From DASZFV01 sp036494575 (GTDB lineage: Bacteria > Myxococcota_A > Polyangia > Fen-1088): 64,000 nucleotides of DNA. Shown here piece after piece: positions 1-10,651 of the stretch. The DNA lies in assembly GCA_036494575.1 (NCBI GenBank), contig DASXOE010000147.1, positions 1 through 64,000 of the forward strand. Reading direction: 5' to 3'. The notes under the pieces were generated by a model, which searched no databases, had not been told where the DNA came from, and saw only the letters and a program-made list of their open reading frames with translations. A program made the position numbers and the translations under genes. Each line of letters opens with the position of its first letter. The stretch's first letter is position 1.

Positions 1-1255
1 CGGGAAGCTGCACCGTCGGATCCACCGTCGAGCTCGGCGTCGCGCATCCTTCGAGGGTCACGCCGCCCGCCGTCGGATCGGCGTCGATGCTGAACGTATT
101 GGGGCCGAGCTTGCGGGTGAACACCGGCGCGCCCGACTGGAGGGCATTGACACCGGGAACGTCGTTGGCAGTGTGCACGATCACGCTGATGGGCGTCGCG
201 AACTTCAGGCAGTCGGGATCGGTGATGTCGAAGTTGATGGTGTTCGCCGACACGCTCGCCAGGCACTTCGTACGCGCGTGGCGATAGCGGATGACGGTCG
301 ACGGGGGGCTCGTCCACACGAGGTTCGCCTTCCAGGCGTTCACGAGGAAGTCGAGGTGGTCTTCGTAGACGCGCAGCGGAACCGGCCCGAACCCTTGCGA
401 GCCGTCTTGCGGCGGAAGATCCTGCGGGGAGATGCTGTGCATCTCGCGCACGGCGTACGCGCCCTTGTCGACGGCGGCCCAGACGTGCTGGTTCAGCACG
501 TCGTTGCCTTGGAAGAGCGCGTACTTCGAGTACGTCCGCGGCCAGACATCGAACACCAAGGCAAGGTCGTTGCTGGGCTCGGGAGGATTGACCGGTGGAT
601 TCGTGAAACCGTCATAGGTGTCGCGCACGCCGGCGCGCGCCCCGAAGTGACCCGCGTCCGACACCGCTTTCACGGTGTCCGCCGTCCAATAATCGAACGG
701 GAAAATGAAGAACGTCACCGGATTCCTGGTCCGCATGTCGAACTGTGCCTTCGACATGACCACCTCGAGCGGCGCGTTCGCGGTCGTGATGTTGGGATGG
801 GTGTACGAGTGATTGACGATTTCGTTTCCGTTGTCTTCGGCGGTCTGGACGATGTTCCAGATGTTGCCCGCCTGGCAAACCTGGACGAACGGACCCACGG
901 CCGCGGTCAGGTTTCGTTTGAGGAGCGCGGGGACGGCGTAGGTATCGGTCCCGCGCAGCGCGGGGCCGCAGAAGTCGTCGTGGATCATGGAGTAGGCGGC
1001 CTTGGCGTCGTCCCGCCAGGTGGCGATCTTCTCGAACGTGAACGTTCCCGCGTTCGACGGGCCCTGACAAGTCACCGGTTGGGTCTCGACTTTGCCGCAG
1101 CAAGGCTCCCTCAGCGGGGCAGCCGTCGCGCCCCCGTCCGGGAACGTGAGGTTGAACGCCGGCGGCCCGTTGCCGCAGGCCGCGAGCGCCAATGTCGAGA
1201 CGACGGCGATCGCAAAAATATGCTTCGCGACGGGCAGGCTTCGCTCCGCGCTCAT
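1..1255 (-). CDS. Polysaccharide deacetylase (NodB-type) lipoprotein, 3' end cut by window edge
   Basis: Removes N- or O-acetyl groups from a polysaccharide; in this setting chitin or chito-oligosaccharide is the likely substrate (inference). The frame is open for 418 codons from ATG at 1255 to the window edge, so the C-terminus is missing. A lipoprotein signal ends with LALAAC at Cys27. NodB-like motifs are visible: the DD pair in MIHDDFC (residues 93-94) and the metal-binding HSYTH (His149 and His153), followed by FPFDYW. The region after about residue 260 is not recognised. Its ATG overlaps the stop of the upstream CBM-like gene (ATGA), so the two are translationally coupled. Family is fairly sure; the exact substrate is not shown. 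Confidence 0.82.
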   Translation of the reverse strand, partial: MSAERSLPVAKHIFAIAVVSTLALAACGNGPPAFNLTFPDGGATAAPLREPCCGKVETQPVTCQGPSNAGTFTFEKIATWRDDAKAAYSMIHDDFCGPALRGTDTYAVPALLKRNLTAAVGPFVQVCQAGNIWNIVQTAEDNGNEIVNHSYTHPNITTANAPLEVVMSKAQFDMRTRNPVTFFIFPFDYWTADTVKAVSDAGHFGARAGVRDTYDGFTNPPVNPPEPSNDLALVFDVWPRTYSKYALFQGNDVLNQHVWAAVDKGAYAVREMHSISPQDLPPQDGSQGFGPVPLRVYEDHLDFLVNAWKANLVWTSPPSTVIRYRHARTKCLASVSANTINFDITDPDCLKFATPISVIVHTANDVPGVNALQSGAPVFTRKLGPNTFSIDADPTAGGVTLEGCATPSSTVDPTVQLP

Positions 1256-1986
1256 TTTCCGCTCCCTCCCGCCGACTTGTCCGACGGGCAACCGATGAAG
1301 GCAATATCGTCCAACCAGAGATCGAGATCGGAGTTCGGCACCGAGACCTGCCATTGCACGCTCATGAGACGCGCGGGATCGATGGCGGGGGGATGTGGAG
1401 CCCCCCAGCCGGCCTCTTGCTTGAGCTCAGGGTAGGTCACTTGGTACCGGACCCATTCGTTCGTCGCTTTGAAGGTGATTCCGAAGTCATTGTTGCACGC
1501 CGTACAGATCTTCCCTTTGGGATCCGTGTTCACGTCGCCAACCATGAACCGCACGTGCGGCTCGGTCCCTGCTTTGACCTTGGCCGAGAAAGACAGACCT
1601 TTGTATTGGGACGCATCATAGCCGTCGGACGACTCTTTGAGATCGAAACCGACGCCGACGTAGACCTCGCCCTTGGACGCGACGTGACCGGTCAAATGAA
1701 TGGAGTGCGTCGAGCCCTCGGCGCCGCCTTCCGCCATGCGAAACCCCGTTTCGGCGGGCAGCACGGTGCTGCCCGCCTTGTCGGCGAAGGTATAGAGGTA
1801 GCCGTTGCGCCCTTCGCGCAGCAGGATCTGGTCGTCTCCGTCCTCACCGTCTTCGATGAGCGCCTTCTCCTCGCAGGTGGTCACGGTCACCTGCGGAGGA
1901 CCGCGGAACTGGTCGAGCGAACAGGCAGCCATCGGCATCGCCGTCAGAGACATCAATGATGCGAAGACCACGCGTGGCGACCTCAT
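1252..1986 (-). CDS. CBM-like (CBM11/CIA30-type jelly-roll) lipoprotein
   Basis: Predicted surface or periplasmic carbohydrate-binding lipoprotein of 244 residues with lipobox MAAC at Cys22. The remainder looks like one jelly-roll module: an acidic start (EDGEDGDD), the segment YDASQYKGLSF and a terminal LWLDDIAF, the pattern usual in CBM11/CIA30-like beta-sandwiches. There are no obvious catalytic residues. It is a paralogue of the next gene upstream (1983-2738) and shares the YDASxYKG and DDxxF landmarks with the N-terminal half of the chitinase at 8586. It overlaps both neighbours by ATGA, forming an operon with the deacetylase. It probably targets the polysaccharide to the deacetylase (inference). 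Confidence 0.72.
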   Translation of the reverse strand: MRSPRVVFASLMSLTAMPMAACSLDQFRGPPQVTVTTCEEKALIEDGEDGDDQILLREGRNGYLYTFADKAGSTVLPAETGFRMAEGGAEGSTHSIHLTGHVASKGEVYVGVGFDLKESSDGYDASQYKGLSFSAKVKAGTEPHVRFMVGDVNTDPKGKICTACNNDFGITFKATNEWVRYQVTYPELKQEAGWGAPHPPAIDPARLMSVQWQVSVPNSDLDLWLDDIAFIGCPSDKSAGGSGK

Positions 1987-2738
1987 CTGAAGAAGCCAAC
2001 GTCATCGATCCAGTAGTCGAAGGGCTGACCCGCCGGCATGCCCCAGTAGAGGGCGACCACCTTCTTGGGGTCGAAAGGAACTCTCAAGCCGAAGCCCTCC
2101 TGGGTGAGCTTGCTGAACGGAACGGAGTACTGCTTCCACTCGGAGGTGAGCGGGATGTTGACGCCGTGGTTGTCCCCGCAAGAGGGGTTCGTCGTGCCGA
2201 CGAGGCAGGTTCCTCCCGCGACGTTGGTCTCGACCGCGGAGGTCCCCACCTCGAAGCGCAAGAGCCCGGAGCCCCTGGCGGCAAACGCGATCCCCTTGTA
2301 CGCGCTGGCATCATAGGCCGCGCGGTCCGTCATGGGCGGGGGGAGGAGGCCGGGATCGTTCAGGTCGAGCCCAACCCCCGAGCCCCACGACGCGAACCCC
2401 TGGCCGTACGTGCGGACACAATAACCCGTCCCACTGGGACCGCCCGGCGTGGTCGTGAAGAGGGTCGCGATCGGCATTTGCTGCGCGCCGACCGTCGCGT
2501 CGTTGAACACGTACCAAGTTCCAATGCGGAACCCGAGCGCCAGGATGGCGTCGTCGCCGTCTTCCAGATCGTCGATGCGGTCCAGGTAGTTCACCGTGAC
2601 GGGCGTGTCGAACGGCTGCATCGGCTCGTTCGCGCAGCCCGCGACGATCGTCGCGACGAGAGGAAGCGCGAACCTGACCGCGAGGGCCATGAGGACGCGA
2701 GGAGTGTGAAAGAACCGGCGCAGCATCGGAACCGTCAT
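1983..2738 (-). CDS. CBM-like (CBM11/CIA30-type) lipoprotein, first gene of the deacetylase operon
   Basis: Paralogue of the downstream gene: 251 residues, lipobox VAGC at Cys35, then a module starting IDDLEDGDD, with YDASAYKGIAF in the middle and DYWIDDVGFF at the end. The start was set at ATG 2738 because it gives a conventional signal peptide; a longer frame from 2789 has no better support. It is the promoter-proximal gene of a three-gene minus-strand operon (two CBM-like proteins, then the deacetylase), coupled by ATGA. It is divergent from the ABC importer genes; the shared intergenic region holds a candidate operator at 2788-2810. No enzyme motif was seen. Confidence 0.72.
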   Translation of the reverse strand: MTVPMLRRFFHTPRVLMALAVRFALPLVATIVAGCANEPMQPFDTPVTVNYLDRIDDLEDGDDAILALGFRIGTWYVFNDATVGAQQMPIATLFTTTPGGPSGTGYCVRTYGQGFASWGSGVGLDLNDPGLLPPPMTDRAAYDASAYKGIAFAARGSGLLRFEVGTSAVETNVAGGTCLVGTTNPSCGDNHGVNIPLTSEWKQYSVPFSKLTQEGFGLRVPFDPKKVVALYWGMPAGQPFDYWIDDVGFFR

Positions 2739-2787
2739 TGCGACGACAACACGCTTACCACAGCGCGACCCGAGTGACAGCGCTTGC

Positions 2788-2810
2788 AAGAATTGGACAT
2801 CCGATTGATA
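2788..2810. promoter_or_regulatory. Candidate operator, copy 1 of a shared 23-bp motif
   Basis: The sequence AAGAATTGGACATCCGATTG (2788-2807) and the next three bases match 13108-13130 at 19 of 23 positions. Both copies sit in AT-richer divergent intergenic regions of the carbohydrate locus. This copy is about 50 bp upstream of the CBM-operon start (2738) and about 50 bp before the importer gene. A shared regulator, possibly the AraC-type protein at 13210, is an inference. Confidence 0.45.
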
Positions 2811-2859
2811 TGGACCGACTACGGCGGATCACTGGTTGGGCCATGATTTCCCCCGTAGT

Positions 2860-4563
2860 ATGCGCGAACATTCGATGGCTACCACCGTTCGTTGGCGGTC
2901 GCTCCCGCGCGTTCCACCTTTTGCCATGGTCTTGTTGCTCGCGTTCGCGGTGTCGGCCGTTGCGTGCGGCGGCGGCCACACGCAAGGCGAGCCCGGCGTC
3001 ATCGAGATCGGTGAGGCCAACCAGACCTCTGCCTTCACGAGGAACTTCAACCCGCTCCTCGAGGTCGGCGACGTGCGCTGGCCGAGCCGGGGAGCCATGT
3101 ACGAGACGCTGCTGATCTTCAATCCTTTGTCCGGGGACTTCGTGCCCTGGCTCGCCGAGAGCTATCGGTTCAGCGATGACTACATGCGCCTCGAGTTCAA
3201 AGTGCGGCACGGCGTCACCTGGTCCGACGGACAGCCCTTCACCGCGCGCGACGTCGTGTTCACGTTCGAGCTGCTCAAGAAGAACGCCGCGCTCGACCTG
3301 CGCGGCTTCGGACAGTACCTGAACAAGGTCCGCCTCGTCGGCGACGACGTCGTCGCGTTCGATTTCGCCCGGCCGTTCGTGCCCGGCCTCGAAGACATCT
3401 CGATCCAGCCCATCGTCCCCGAGCACATCTGGAAGGACGTCGCCGATCCGGTGTCGTTCGCCAACGAGAACCCCGTCGGCACCGGTCCGTTCATGGAGGT
3501 CACGTCCTTTCGGCCGCAGGCCTATCGGATCGAGAGGAATCTGCGCTACTGGAAGGGACCGCCCGCCGTCAAGGCGCTGCACTTTCGCGCCTATCCCGCC
3601 AACGATCAGACCATCCTCGCGATCATCAACGACGACCTCGACTGGGCCGGCGACTTCATCCCCGCCGTCGAGCGCATTTTCGTCGGCAGCGACCCAGCCC
3701 ACCACCGCTACTGGTTCCCGGCCATCGACGCGACGGTCATGCTGTTCGCGAACACGACCGTTCCGCCCTTCGGCGACGTCCGCGTCCGCAAGGCGCTCAG
3801 CATGGCGATCGATCGCAAGCGCGTCGTCATGGTGGCGATGCACAACTACACCCACCCCGCCGACGCCACCGCGCTCAGCGACGCCCACGATCGCTTTCGC
3901 GACCCGGCCGCCGTGGCCGCGGGGCAGTCCTGGATGCAATACGATCCCGAGCGCGCCGGGCAGCTGCTCGACGAGGCCGGCGTGACGCGCGGCAAAGACG
4001 GCTGGCGCCGCGCTCCCGACGGGACGCCGCTGCGTCCGGCGCTGCTCGTGGCGGTGGGCTACTCCGACTGGATCGTCGCGACCCAGGTCATCGTGCGCGG
4101 GCTCCGGAAGGTCGGCATCGACGCCAGCATCTCAACGATCGACATGAACGCGTGGACTGAGAAGATGGAAAAAGGCGAGTTCGTCCTGTCGATGGGCGGA
4201 ACCGTCGCGTCCTACTCGCCGTACGGTTTCTACAAGGGACTCATGTCGACCACCACGGTGAAACCCGTCGGCGAGGACGTGCCCGACAACTTTCATCGCT
4301 TCGGCCTCGCCGCGGCGGATCCGATCTTCGCCAAGCTGGAGTCGACCGCCGATCCGCAGCGACAGATGGAGCTCTTCCACGCCCTGGAAGCGATGTTCGC
4401 CGAGCACGCGCCGGCCATTCCGCTGTTCCCCGGGCCGCTGTGGGGCTCGTTCACGGACAAGCGCTTCACGGGGTTCCCCGACGCGCAGAACCCCTACGCG
4501 TCCCTTTCTCCCAACATCTTCCCTCAGACGCTGCTGGTCCTGACGCGGCTCGTGCCCCGGTGA
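2860..4563 (+). CDS. ABC transporter substrate-binding lipoprotein, family 5 (peptide/oligosaccharide type)
   Basis: Extracytoplasmic solute-binding component of the importer encoded by the next four genes. The 567-residue protein has a lipoprotein signal (VSAVAC, Cys36 from this start) and the typical family-5 segment around residues 100-125, HGVTWSDGQPFTARDVVFTF. ATG 2860 or ATG 2875 are both possible; a TTG at 2836 also opens the frame. Family-5 proteins bind oligopeptides, but also chito-oligosaccharides (for example the Vibrio chitin-oligosaccharide-binding protein). The surrounding chitinase, chitosanase and glucosaminidase genes favour a sugar ligand here (inference). The stop overlaps the permease start (GTGA). 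Confidence 0.88.
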   Translation: MREHSMATTVRWRSLPRVPPFAMVLLLAFAVSAVACGGGHTQGEPGVIEIGEANQTSAFTRNFNPLLEVGDVRWPSRGAMYETLLIFNPLSGDFVPWLAESYRFSDDYMRLEFKVRHGVTWSDGQPFTARDVVFTFELLKKNAALDLRGFGQYLNKVRLVGDDVVAFDFARPFVPGLEDISIQPIVPEHIWKDVADPVSFANENPVGTGPFMEVTSFRPQAYRIERNLRYWKGPPAVKALHFRAYPANDQTILAIINDDLDWAGDFIPAVERIFVGSDPAHHRYWFPAIDATVMLFANTTVPPFGDVRVRKALSMAIDRKRVVMVAMHNYTHPADATALSDAHDRFRDPAAVAAGQSWMQYDPERAGQLLDEAGVTRGKDGWRRAPDGTPLRPALLVAVGYSDWIVATQVIVRGLRKVGIDASISTIDMNAWTEKMEKGEFVLSMGGTVASYSPYGFYKGLMSTTTVKPVGEDVPDNFHRFGLAAADPIFAKLESTADPQRQMELFHALEAMFAEHAPAIPLFPGPLWGSFTDKRFTGFPDAQNPYASLSPNIFPQTLLVLTRLVPR

Positions 4564-5534
4564 GGTTCCTCCTTCGACGGTTCGGGTTCTACCTGACGGC
4601 CGCGTGGGCGTCCGTCACGCTGGCCTTCGTCATTCCGCGCCTCATGCCCGGCGATCCCGCGACGGCCATGTTCGCGCGGTTCCGCGGCCGCTTGAAGCCG
4701 CAGGCGCTGGATTCGCTGCGCGCCGCGCTCGGCTTCACGCACGCGCCGGTCTGGAAGCAGTACTTCCAGTACCTCAGTCACGCGCTCCGGGGGGATCTGG
4801 GCGTCTCGATCGGTTACTACCCGGCGACCGTGGGCAGCGTCATCGCGCAGGCGTTGGTCTGGACGCTGTTCCTGACGGGGCTCGCCGTCGTGTTCAGCTT
4901 CGTCCTCGGAACCTTGCTGGGGCTCGCGAGCGCCTGGAAACGCGGCGGCTGGCTCGACGGCGTCGCCCCGCCCTTGCTGACGCTGCTCGGGGCGTTCCCC
5001 TACTTCTGGCTCGCCATGGCCGTCCTGTTCCTGTTCGGGTTCCAGCTCGGCTGGTTCCCGCTGCGGCACGCGTACGACGACCAGCTCACGCCGGGCCTCA
5101 ATCTCCCGTTCCTCATCAGCGTGAGCCAGCACGTCGTCCTGCCGGCCCTGACCGTCGTGGTGGTCACCGTGGGCGGCTGGATGCTGAGCATGCGCAGCAC
5201 CGTCATCAACGTGATGGCCGAGGACTACGTGCTGTTCGCGCACGCCAAGGGCCTGCCCGAGATGCGGATCGTGTTCCACTACGTGGCCCGCAATGCGTTG
5301 CTGCCCAACCTGGCCGGCTTCGGGATGGCCTTGGGCTTCGTGCTCTCGGGCTCGCTGCTCACCGAGATCATCTTTTCGTACCCCGGGCAGGGATACCTCC
5401 TGATTCGAGCCGTCAAGAGCCTCGACTATCCTCTCATCCAGGGCCTGTTTCTCACGACGACGTTCTCGGTGCTGGGGGCGAACCTGCTCGTCGACGCCGC
5501 CCACGTCTGGCTCGATCCAAGGACGCGGGGCTGA
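4560..5534 (+). CDS. ABC transporter permease, DppB/OppB family
   Basis: Inner-membrane permease of the importer, 324 residues. It begins with GTG at 4560, overlapping the binding-protein stop. The N-terminus RFLLRRFGFYLTAAW and the following RLMPGDPATAMFARF are standard for DppB-like permeases. Several hydrophobic segments follow, and the coupling-helix region around residues 220-240 (EDYVLFAHAKGLPE) contacts the ATPases. It partners with the DppC-type permease four bases downstream. The substrate is not decided by the sequence; context suggests chito-oligosaccharides. Confidence 0.9.
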   Translation: MRFLLRRFGFYLTAAWASVTLAFVIPRLMPGDPATAMFARFRGRLKPQALDSLRAALGFTHAPVWKQYFQYLSHALRGDLGVSIGYYPATVGSVIAQALVWTLFLTGLAVVFSFVLGTLLGLASAWKRGGWLDGVAPPLLTLLGAFPYFWLAMAVLFLFGFQLGWFPLRHAYDDQLTPGLNLPFLISVSQHVVLPALTVVVVTVGGWMLSMRSTVINVMAEDYVLFAHAKGLPEMRIVFHYVARNALLPNLAGFGMALGFVLSGSLLTEIIFSYPGQGYLLIRAVKSLDYPLIQGLFLTTTFSVLGANLLVDAAHVWLDPRTRG

Positions 5535-5538
5535 CCGG

Positions 5539-6447
5539 ATGAAGGCGCTGCTCGAGAATCGCAAGGCCCTCGTCGGGCTGGCCATCCTGGCCGTCTTCGC
5601 CGTCATCGCGGTCATTGGCCCGTGGATCGTCGGCGACGCCGGCGAGTTCGTCGCCGTCCCGCTCGCGCCGCCTTCGCTCGCGCACTGGTTCGGAACCACC
5701 GGACAAGGACAGGACGTCCTCGCGCAGACCATCGCGGGCACGCGCAGCACCCTCCTCTTGGGTGTCATCGTGGGTTTCCTCACCGTGGCCATCGGCGCCA
5801 TCGTCGGCACGGCCGCCGGTTACTTCGGCGGCTGGACCGACGAGCTGCTGACGCTCGTCATCAACCTGTTCTTGCTCATGCCGGGGCTGCCCCTCTGCGT
5901 CGTCATCGCGGCGTATCTGCCTTCGGGCTCGGCGACCATCGGCCTCGTGCTGGTCGTCACGGGCTGGGCCTGGAGCGCGCGCGTGATCCGGGCGCAGGCC
6001 CTCTCCTTGCGTCAGAGTGTCTTCGTCTCGGCGGCCGTCGTGATCGGCGAAAGCCCGCTCCGCATCGTTCTGCTCGAGATCCTGCCCAACATGACGTCGC
6101 TGCTCGTCACCTCTTTCATCGGAGCCACCATCTACGCCATCGGCGCCGAGGTGGGGCTGGAGTTCCTGGGGATGGGCAACATCGGGGCGGTGACCTGGGG
6201 CACCAACCTCTACTGGGCCAGCAACGACGTCGCCCTGCCCTCGGGCTCGTGGTGGACGTTCGTGCCCACAGGCGCCTCCATCGCGCTCGTCGGTTTCGCC
6301 CTCGCGATGATCAACAACGCGCTCGACGAGCTCAGCAATCCGCGCCTCGGCGCCGAGCGTGCCTTCGTGCGCGCCACCGGGCGGAAGCGCCTGGAGATTC
6401 ATGCCCCCACTCCGGTGCTGAGGACCGTGGCCAATGTCCGCCGCTGA
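5539..6447 (+). CDS. ABC transporter permease, DppC/OppC family
   Basis: Second inner-membrane permease, 302 residues. It has the usual DppC features: an N-terminal membrane segment, the periplasmic HWFGTTGQGQDVLAQ motif near residue 55, and further membrane spans with an EAA-like loop (around residues 145-175). Its 3' end overlaps the next ATPase gene by 14 bases, which implies coupled expression. It forms a heterodimer with the preceding DppB-type permease. Confidence 0.9.
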   Translation: MKALLENRKALVGLAILAVFAVIAVIGPWIVGDAGEFVAVPLAPPSLAHWFGTTGQGQDVLAQTIAGTRSTLLLGVIVGFLTVAIGAIVGTAAGYFGGWTDELLTLVINLFLLMPGLPLCVVIAAYLPSGSATIGLVLVVTGWAWSARVIRAQALSLRQSVFVSAAVVIGESPLRIVLLEILPNMTSLLVTSFIGATIYAIGAEVGLEFLGMGNIGAVTWGTNLYWASNDVALPSGSWWTFVPTGASIALVGFALAMINNALDELSNPRLGAERAFVRATGRKRLEIHAPTPVLRTVANVRR

Positions 6448-7461
6448 GCTCCTGGTCGTCGAGGACCTGCGGGTCGAATACCTGACCGAGCGGGGCGACG
6501 TGCGCATCGTCGACGACGTCTCGTTCCGGATCGGAGCCGGAGAGGCCTACGGGCTCGCGGGGGAGTCCGGCAGCGGCAAGTCGACGATCGCGCTGGCCAT
6601 TCTGCGTCTGCTGCGGCCGCCCGCGGCCATCACGAACGGTCGCGTGTCGTTCTGCGGGACGGACCTGCTGTCCTTGAACGCCGCGGAGCTGCGGGCCTTC
6701 CGCTGGAAAGAGATCTCGCTCGTCACGCAGAGCGCTATGAGCGCCCTCAACCCGGTCTTGCGCGTGAGCGATCAGATCGTCGATGCCATCCTCGCTCACG
6801 AGCGCGTCTCGCGCCGCGAGGCGCTCGAGCGCGCCGCGGGCCTGTGCGACATCGTGGGCATCGACCGAGAGCGACTGCGGAGCTATCCCCATCAACTGTC
6901 GGGCGGGATGCGGCAGCGCATGGTCATCGCCATCGCCCTGGCATTGCGTCCCAAGCTCATCATCATGGACGAGCCGACGACGGCGCTCGACGTCGTGGTC
7001 CAAAAGCAGATCTTGAAGCGCATCCTCGATCTGAAAGAGAAGATGGGGTTCTCCATCCTCTTCATCACGCACGACCTCGCCCTCATGCTCCAACTTTGCG
7101 ACCGCATCGGGATTCTCTATGCGGGCCGCCTCATGGAGACCGCCCCGGCGGCGACCTTGCTCGGTCAGCCGCAGCACCCGTACACGCGCGGCCTCATGAG
7201 CTGCTTCCTCGAGGTGCACCAGCCCAAGGCCGACCGACGTGGCATCCCCGGCGTGCCCTCCGATCCGCGGCATCCGCCGGCCGGCTGCCGCTTTCACCCG
7301 CGCTGCGCCTTCGTCATGGACGTCTGCCGCGAGACGACTCCCCTGCTCACGTCGCGCGGCGCCGGCCACGAGAGCGCCTGCCACCTGCCGGGCGCTGCCG
7401 GGACCGAGGTCGCGCCCGCCCTCATCCCGCCCAGCGAAGTCACGGCCCGCAAGGTCACCTC

Positions 7462-7465
<4 letters not shown>
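6434..7465 (+). CDS. ABC transporter ATPase, DppD/OppD family
   Basis: ATP-hydrolysing subunit, 343 residues. Walker A is GESGSGKST (residues 43-51), the signature is LSGGMRQRM, and Walker B is LIIMDEPT followed by the switch histidine in FITHD. The C-terminal oligopeptide-transporter extension has the cysteine cluster GCRFHPRCAFVMDVC, which in DppD relatives can hold an iron-sulfur cluster (family knowledge). The start at 6434 lies inside the permease gene. It pairs with the second ATPase, whose ATG overlaps this stop (ATGA). Confidence 0.92.
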
Positions 7466-8448
<983 letters not shown>

Positions 8449-8585
8449 TGATCTCTGGATCGGGCTGCCTCATACGACCTCGCGGCCCAGCAGGAATGGC
8501 CCCAAACTTTATCAGGAATGAAAAGTCGCTCCCCTGGGGGCCGGGGTACACACAGAGTCGTCCTTTGTTGCCCAAGGAGCTAAGC

Positions 8586-10175
8586 ATGCGCACGCGAACT
8601 TCAGTCCTCATCGTGAGTCTCGGGTTTCTCGCTGGCGGGCTCGGCGCGTGCGGGCCCAAGCCTGGGCCGGGGACTGCATCCGGCGGCGCCGGCCAGCAGG
8701 GAAGTGGCAGCGCCGGCACGGGCAATCCGCAAGGCGGCGGCGGCACCGGCACCCCGCAGGCGGGGAACGGCGGCGGCGCGGCCGGGACGACCGGCTCGGG
8801 CGCGGCAGGGAGCACCGGCCAGGGCACGGCGGGCGCGGGCGCCGCGGGCAAGGTCGGCACGACCGGCGCCGCGGGCGGCACCGCCCAGGTGATGTGCCCC
8901 GCCGGCATGAACCGCTGCGACTGTCAGACGACAAAAGGCGACGGGATCAATATCGTCATCGACGATTTCGAGAACAACACGCTGCTCATCCCGGAGATCG
9001 ACTCCCGCGCGGGCGAGTGGTTCGGCGTGGGCGCCGCGACCACCGCCAAGTTCGGCGTCGAGGCCACCTCGGGCGGCTCGCCCGAGAGCACGAAGGCGCT
9101 GCATATGACGGGCCCGGCTTCGCTGCCGACGTGGGCCACCTACGGCGTCCCGCTCGGACTGTGCTACGACGCGAGCGCCTTCTCCGGCATCAGCTTCTGG
9201 ATGAAGGGAGACCCGACGGCCGGCAACAAGAGCGTGAAGTTCTCGATCGCCACGCCCCCGACCACCGAGAAGTCCGCGGGCGGGACGTGCCCGAACCTCG
9301 ATGCGGGTTGCTACAACAGCTTCGCGGATCAGGACTACATCACCGTCACGCCGACGTGGACGCAGTATTCGTTCACGTGGGCGCAGCTCAAGCAGGCGGA
9401 CTGGGGTCCGACGGGAAAGAACGGTCTGGCCCCCGCCGGCTATATGCCGCAAAAGCAGATCCTGAACATCGACTTCGCGCCCGTCGACAATACCAAGGGC
9501 TACGACTTCTGGGTCGACGACGTCCGCCTCGCGGCGACCACGCCCGGCAGCTGCGCCGACGTCGTGAGCCAGCAGATGTTCGAGGGCTTCTTCCCGGCGC
9601 GCAACGCGTTCTACACCTACGCGGGCTTCGCGGCGGCGGCGAAGCTGTGGCCGAGGTTCTGCGGCGAGGGCAGCGCGGACGTCAAGAAGCAGGAGGCGGC
9701 GGCGTTCTTCGCCCACCTCGTGCAGGAGTCGGGAAGCCTGCGCTACCTGGAGGAGATCGGCTGCGAGAACGGCTCCTGCGCCGCCAAGTACTGCGACAAC
9801 ACCCGCACCGACTTCCCGTGCGCCGCCGGCCAGTCCTACCACGGCCGCGGCCCCATGCAGCTCAGCTGGAACTACAACTACGGCTCGGCGGGCAAAGCGC
9901 TCGGCCTGAGCTTCCTCGCGCAGCCGGCCACCGTCCTGGCCAGCCCGACCAACGCCTTCAACGCCGGGTTGTGGTTCTGGATGACCCGCCAGCCGGTCGA
10001 CTCGGCCCACAACACGATCGTCTCCGGGCAGGGCTTCGGCGCGACCATCAAGATCGTCAACGGCCCGCTCGAGTGCGGCGGCAAGAACCCGACGGCGGTT
10101 CAGAACCGCGTGAACGCGTACCTCGACTTCACGACCCGCCTCGGCGTCGCCCCCGGTCCGAACACGGGCTGCTAG
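8586..10175 (+). CDS. Chitinase lipoprotein: linker + CBM-like module + GH19 catalytic domain
   Basis: Secreted endo-chitinase of 529 residues. A strong ribosome site (AAGGAG) precedes ATG 8586. Lipobox GLGAC (Cys22) is followed by about 75 residues of Gly/Ala/Thr/Ser linker, then a CBM11/CIA30-like module (about 110-320, with CYDASAFSGISFWMKG and FWVDDVRL). The C-terminal GH19 domain (about 335-525) shows Glu381 in LVQESG and Glu390 in YLEEIG, nine residues apart as in bacterial GH19 enzymes, then YHGRGPMQLSWNYNYG, LWFWMT and the NGPLECGG motif. GH19 enzymes cut chitin or partly deacetylated chitosan with inversion. It probably sits on the outer surface. It follows the importer in the same direction, 137 bases downstream. 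Confidence 0.92.
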   Translation: MRTRTSVLIVSLGFLAGGLGACGPKPGPGTASGGAGQQGSGSAGTGNPQGGGGTGTPQAGNGGGAAGTTGSGAAGSTGQGTAGAGAAGKVGTTGAAGGTAQVMCPAGMNRCDCQTTKGDGINIVIDDFENNTLLIPEIDSRAGEWFGVGAATTAKFGVEATSGGSPESTKALHMTGPASLPTWATYGVPLGLCYDASAFSGISFWMKGDPTAGNKSVKFSIATPPTTEKSAGGTCPNLDAGCYNSFADQDYITVTPTWTQYSFTWAQLKQADWGPTGKNGLAPAGYMPQKQILNIDFAPVDNTKGYDFWVDDVRLAATTPGSCADVVSQQMFEGFFPARNAFYTYAGFAAAAKLWPRFCGEGSADVKKQEAAAFFAHLVQESGSLRYLEEIGCENGSCAAKYCDNTRTDFPCAAGQSYHGRGPMQLSWNYNYGSAGKALGLSFLAQPATVLASPTNAFNAGLWFWMTRQPVDSAHNTIVSGQGFGATIKIVNGPLECGGKNPTAVQNRVNAYLDFTTRLGVAPGPNTGC

Positions 10176-10376
10176 AAAATGGTGCAGGGCCAGTAGAGCT
10201 CTCCGGCATCCGATCCCCTCGCGCAGGGAGAGGCGAGGGCCGCGACGACGCTCGGCGAGCGTCTGGCGAGGGTGCCGCTATCATGGGCACTCTTTGTCCT
10301 GGCCCTTTAGTGTCTTTCTCTTTTGCGGCGGCGTCGCGCTCGACTACATACGATTTCGCCGTAGCGTGGAGAGTTG

Positions 10377-10651
10377 ATGCACTATACGTTCCTCTTCGCC
10401 TTCGCGATATTTGCGGTGGTTCTATGGGTTGTGATGGCATTCGCCGCGGTGCACTCTACATCTACTGCCCCCTAAAGTCCGGGAAGCTCGAGAACAAGTC
10501 GTTAGAGCAGTTGCCCGACAGTGTCCTTCGCACGCTGATACAGATCCCCTCGGATGTCGTGCTAGCTAAGCTCATCTTCGCGCAGCCGGGATTCTATCTG
10601 GCCGTGACTGAGTCCAGTGTCCATGAACTCACGGCCCCGAAACTGCGGTGA
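10377..10651 (+). pseudogene. Small single-span membrane protein, frameshifted at a C5 run
   Basis: ATG 10377 follows GGAGAG and encodes 32 residues, mostly one hydrophobic helix (MHYTFLFAFAIFAVVLWVV), before TAA. The stop directly follows the run CCCCC (10468-10472). Adding one C would join it to the next frame, giving LKSGKLENKSLEQL and onward to a stop at 10651: a 91-residue protein with an N-terminal membrane anchor and a soluble tail. It could be a recent pseudogene, a sequencing error or, less likely, programmed slippage. The family is not recognised. Confidence 0.4.

Noticed and set aside
2755..3939. Large minus-strand frame opposite the binding-protein gene
   Set aside because: It is the complement of a well-supported family-5 binding protein and has no motif of its own.
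8489..8525. Direct repeat CAGGAATG upstream of the chitinase as a third operator copy
   Set aside because: It does not align with the 23-bp motif without gaps and the 8-bp repeat could be chance.
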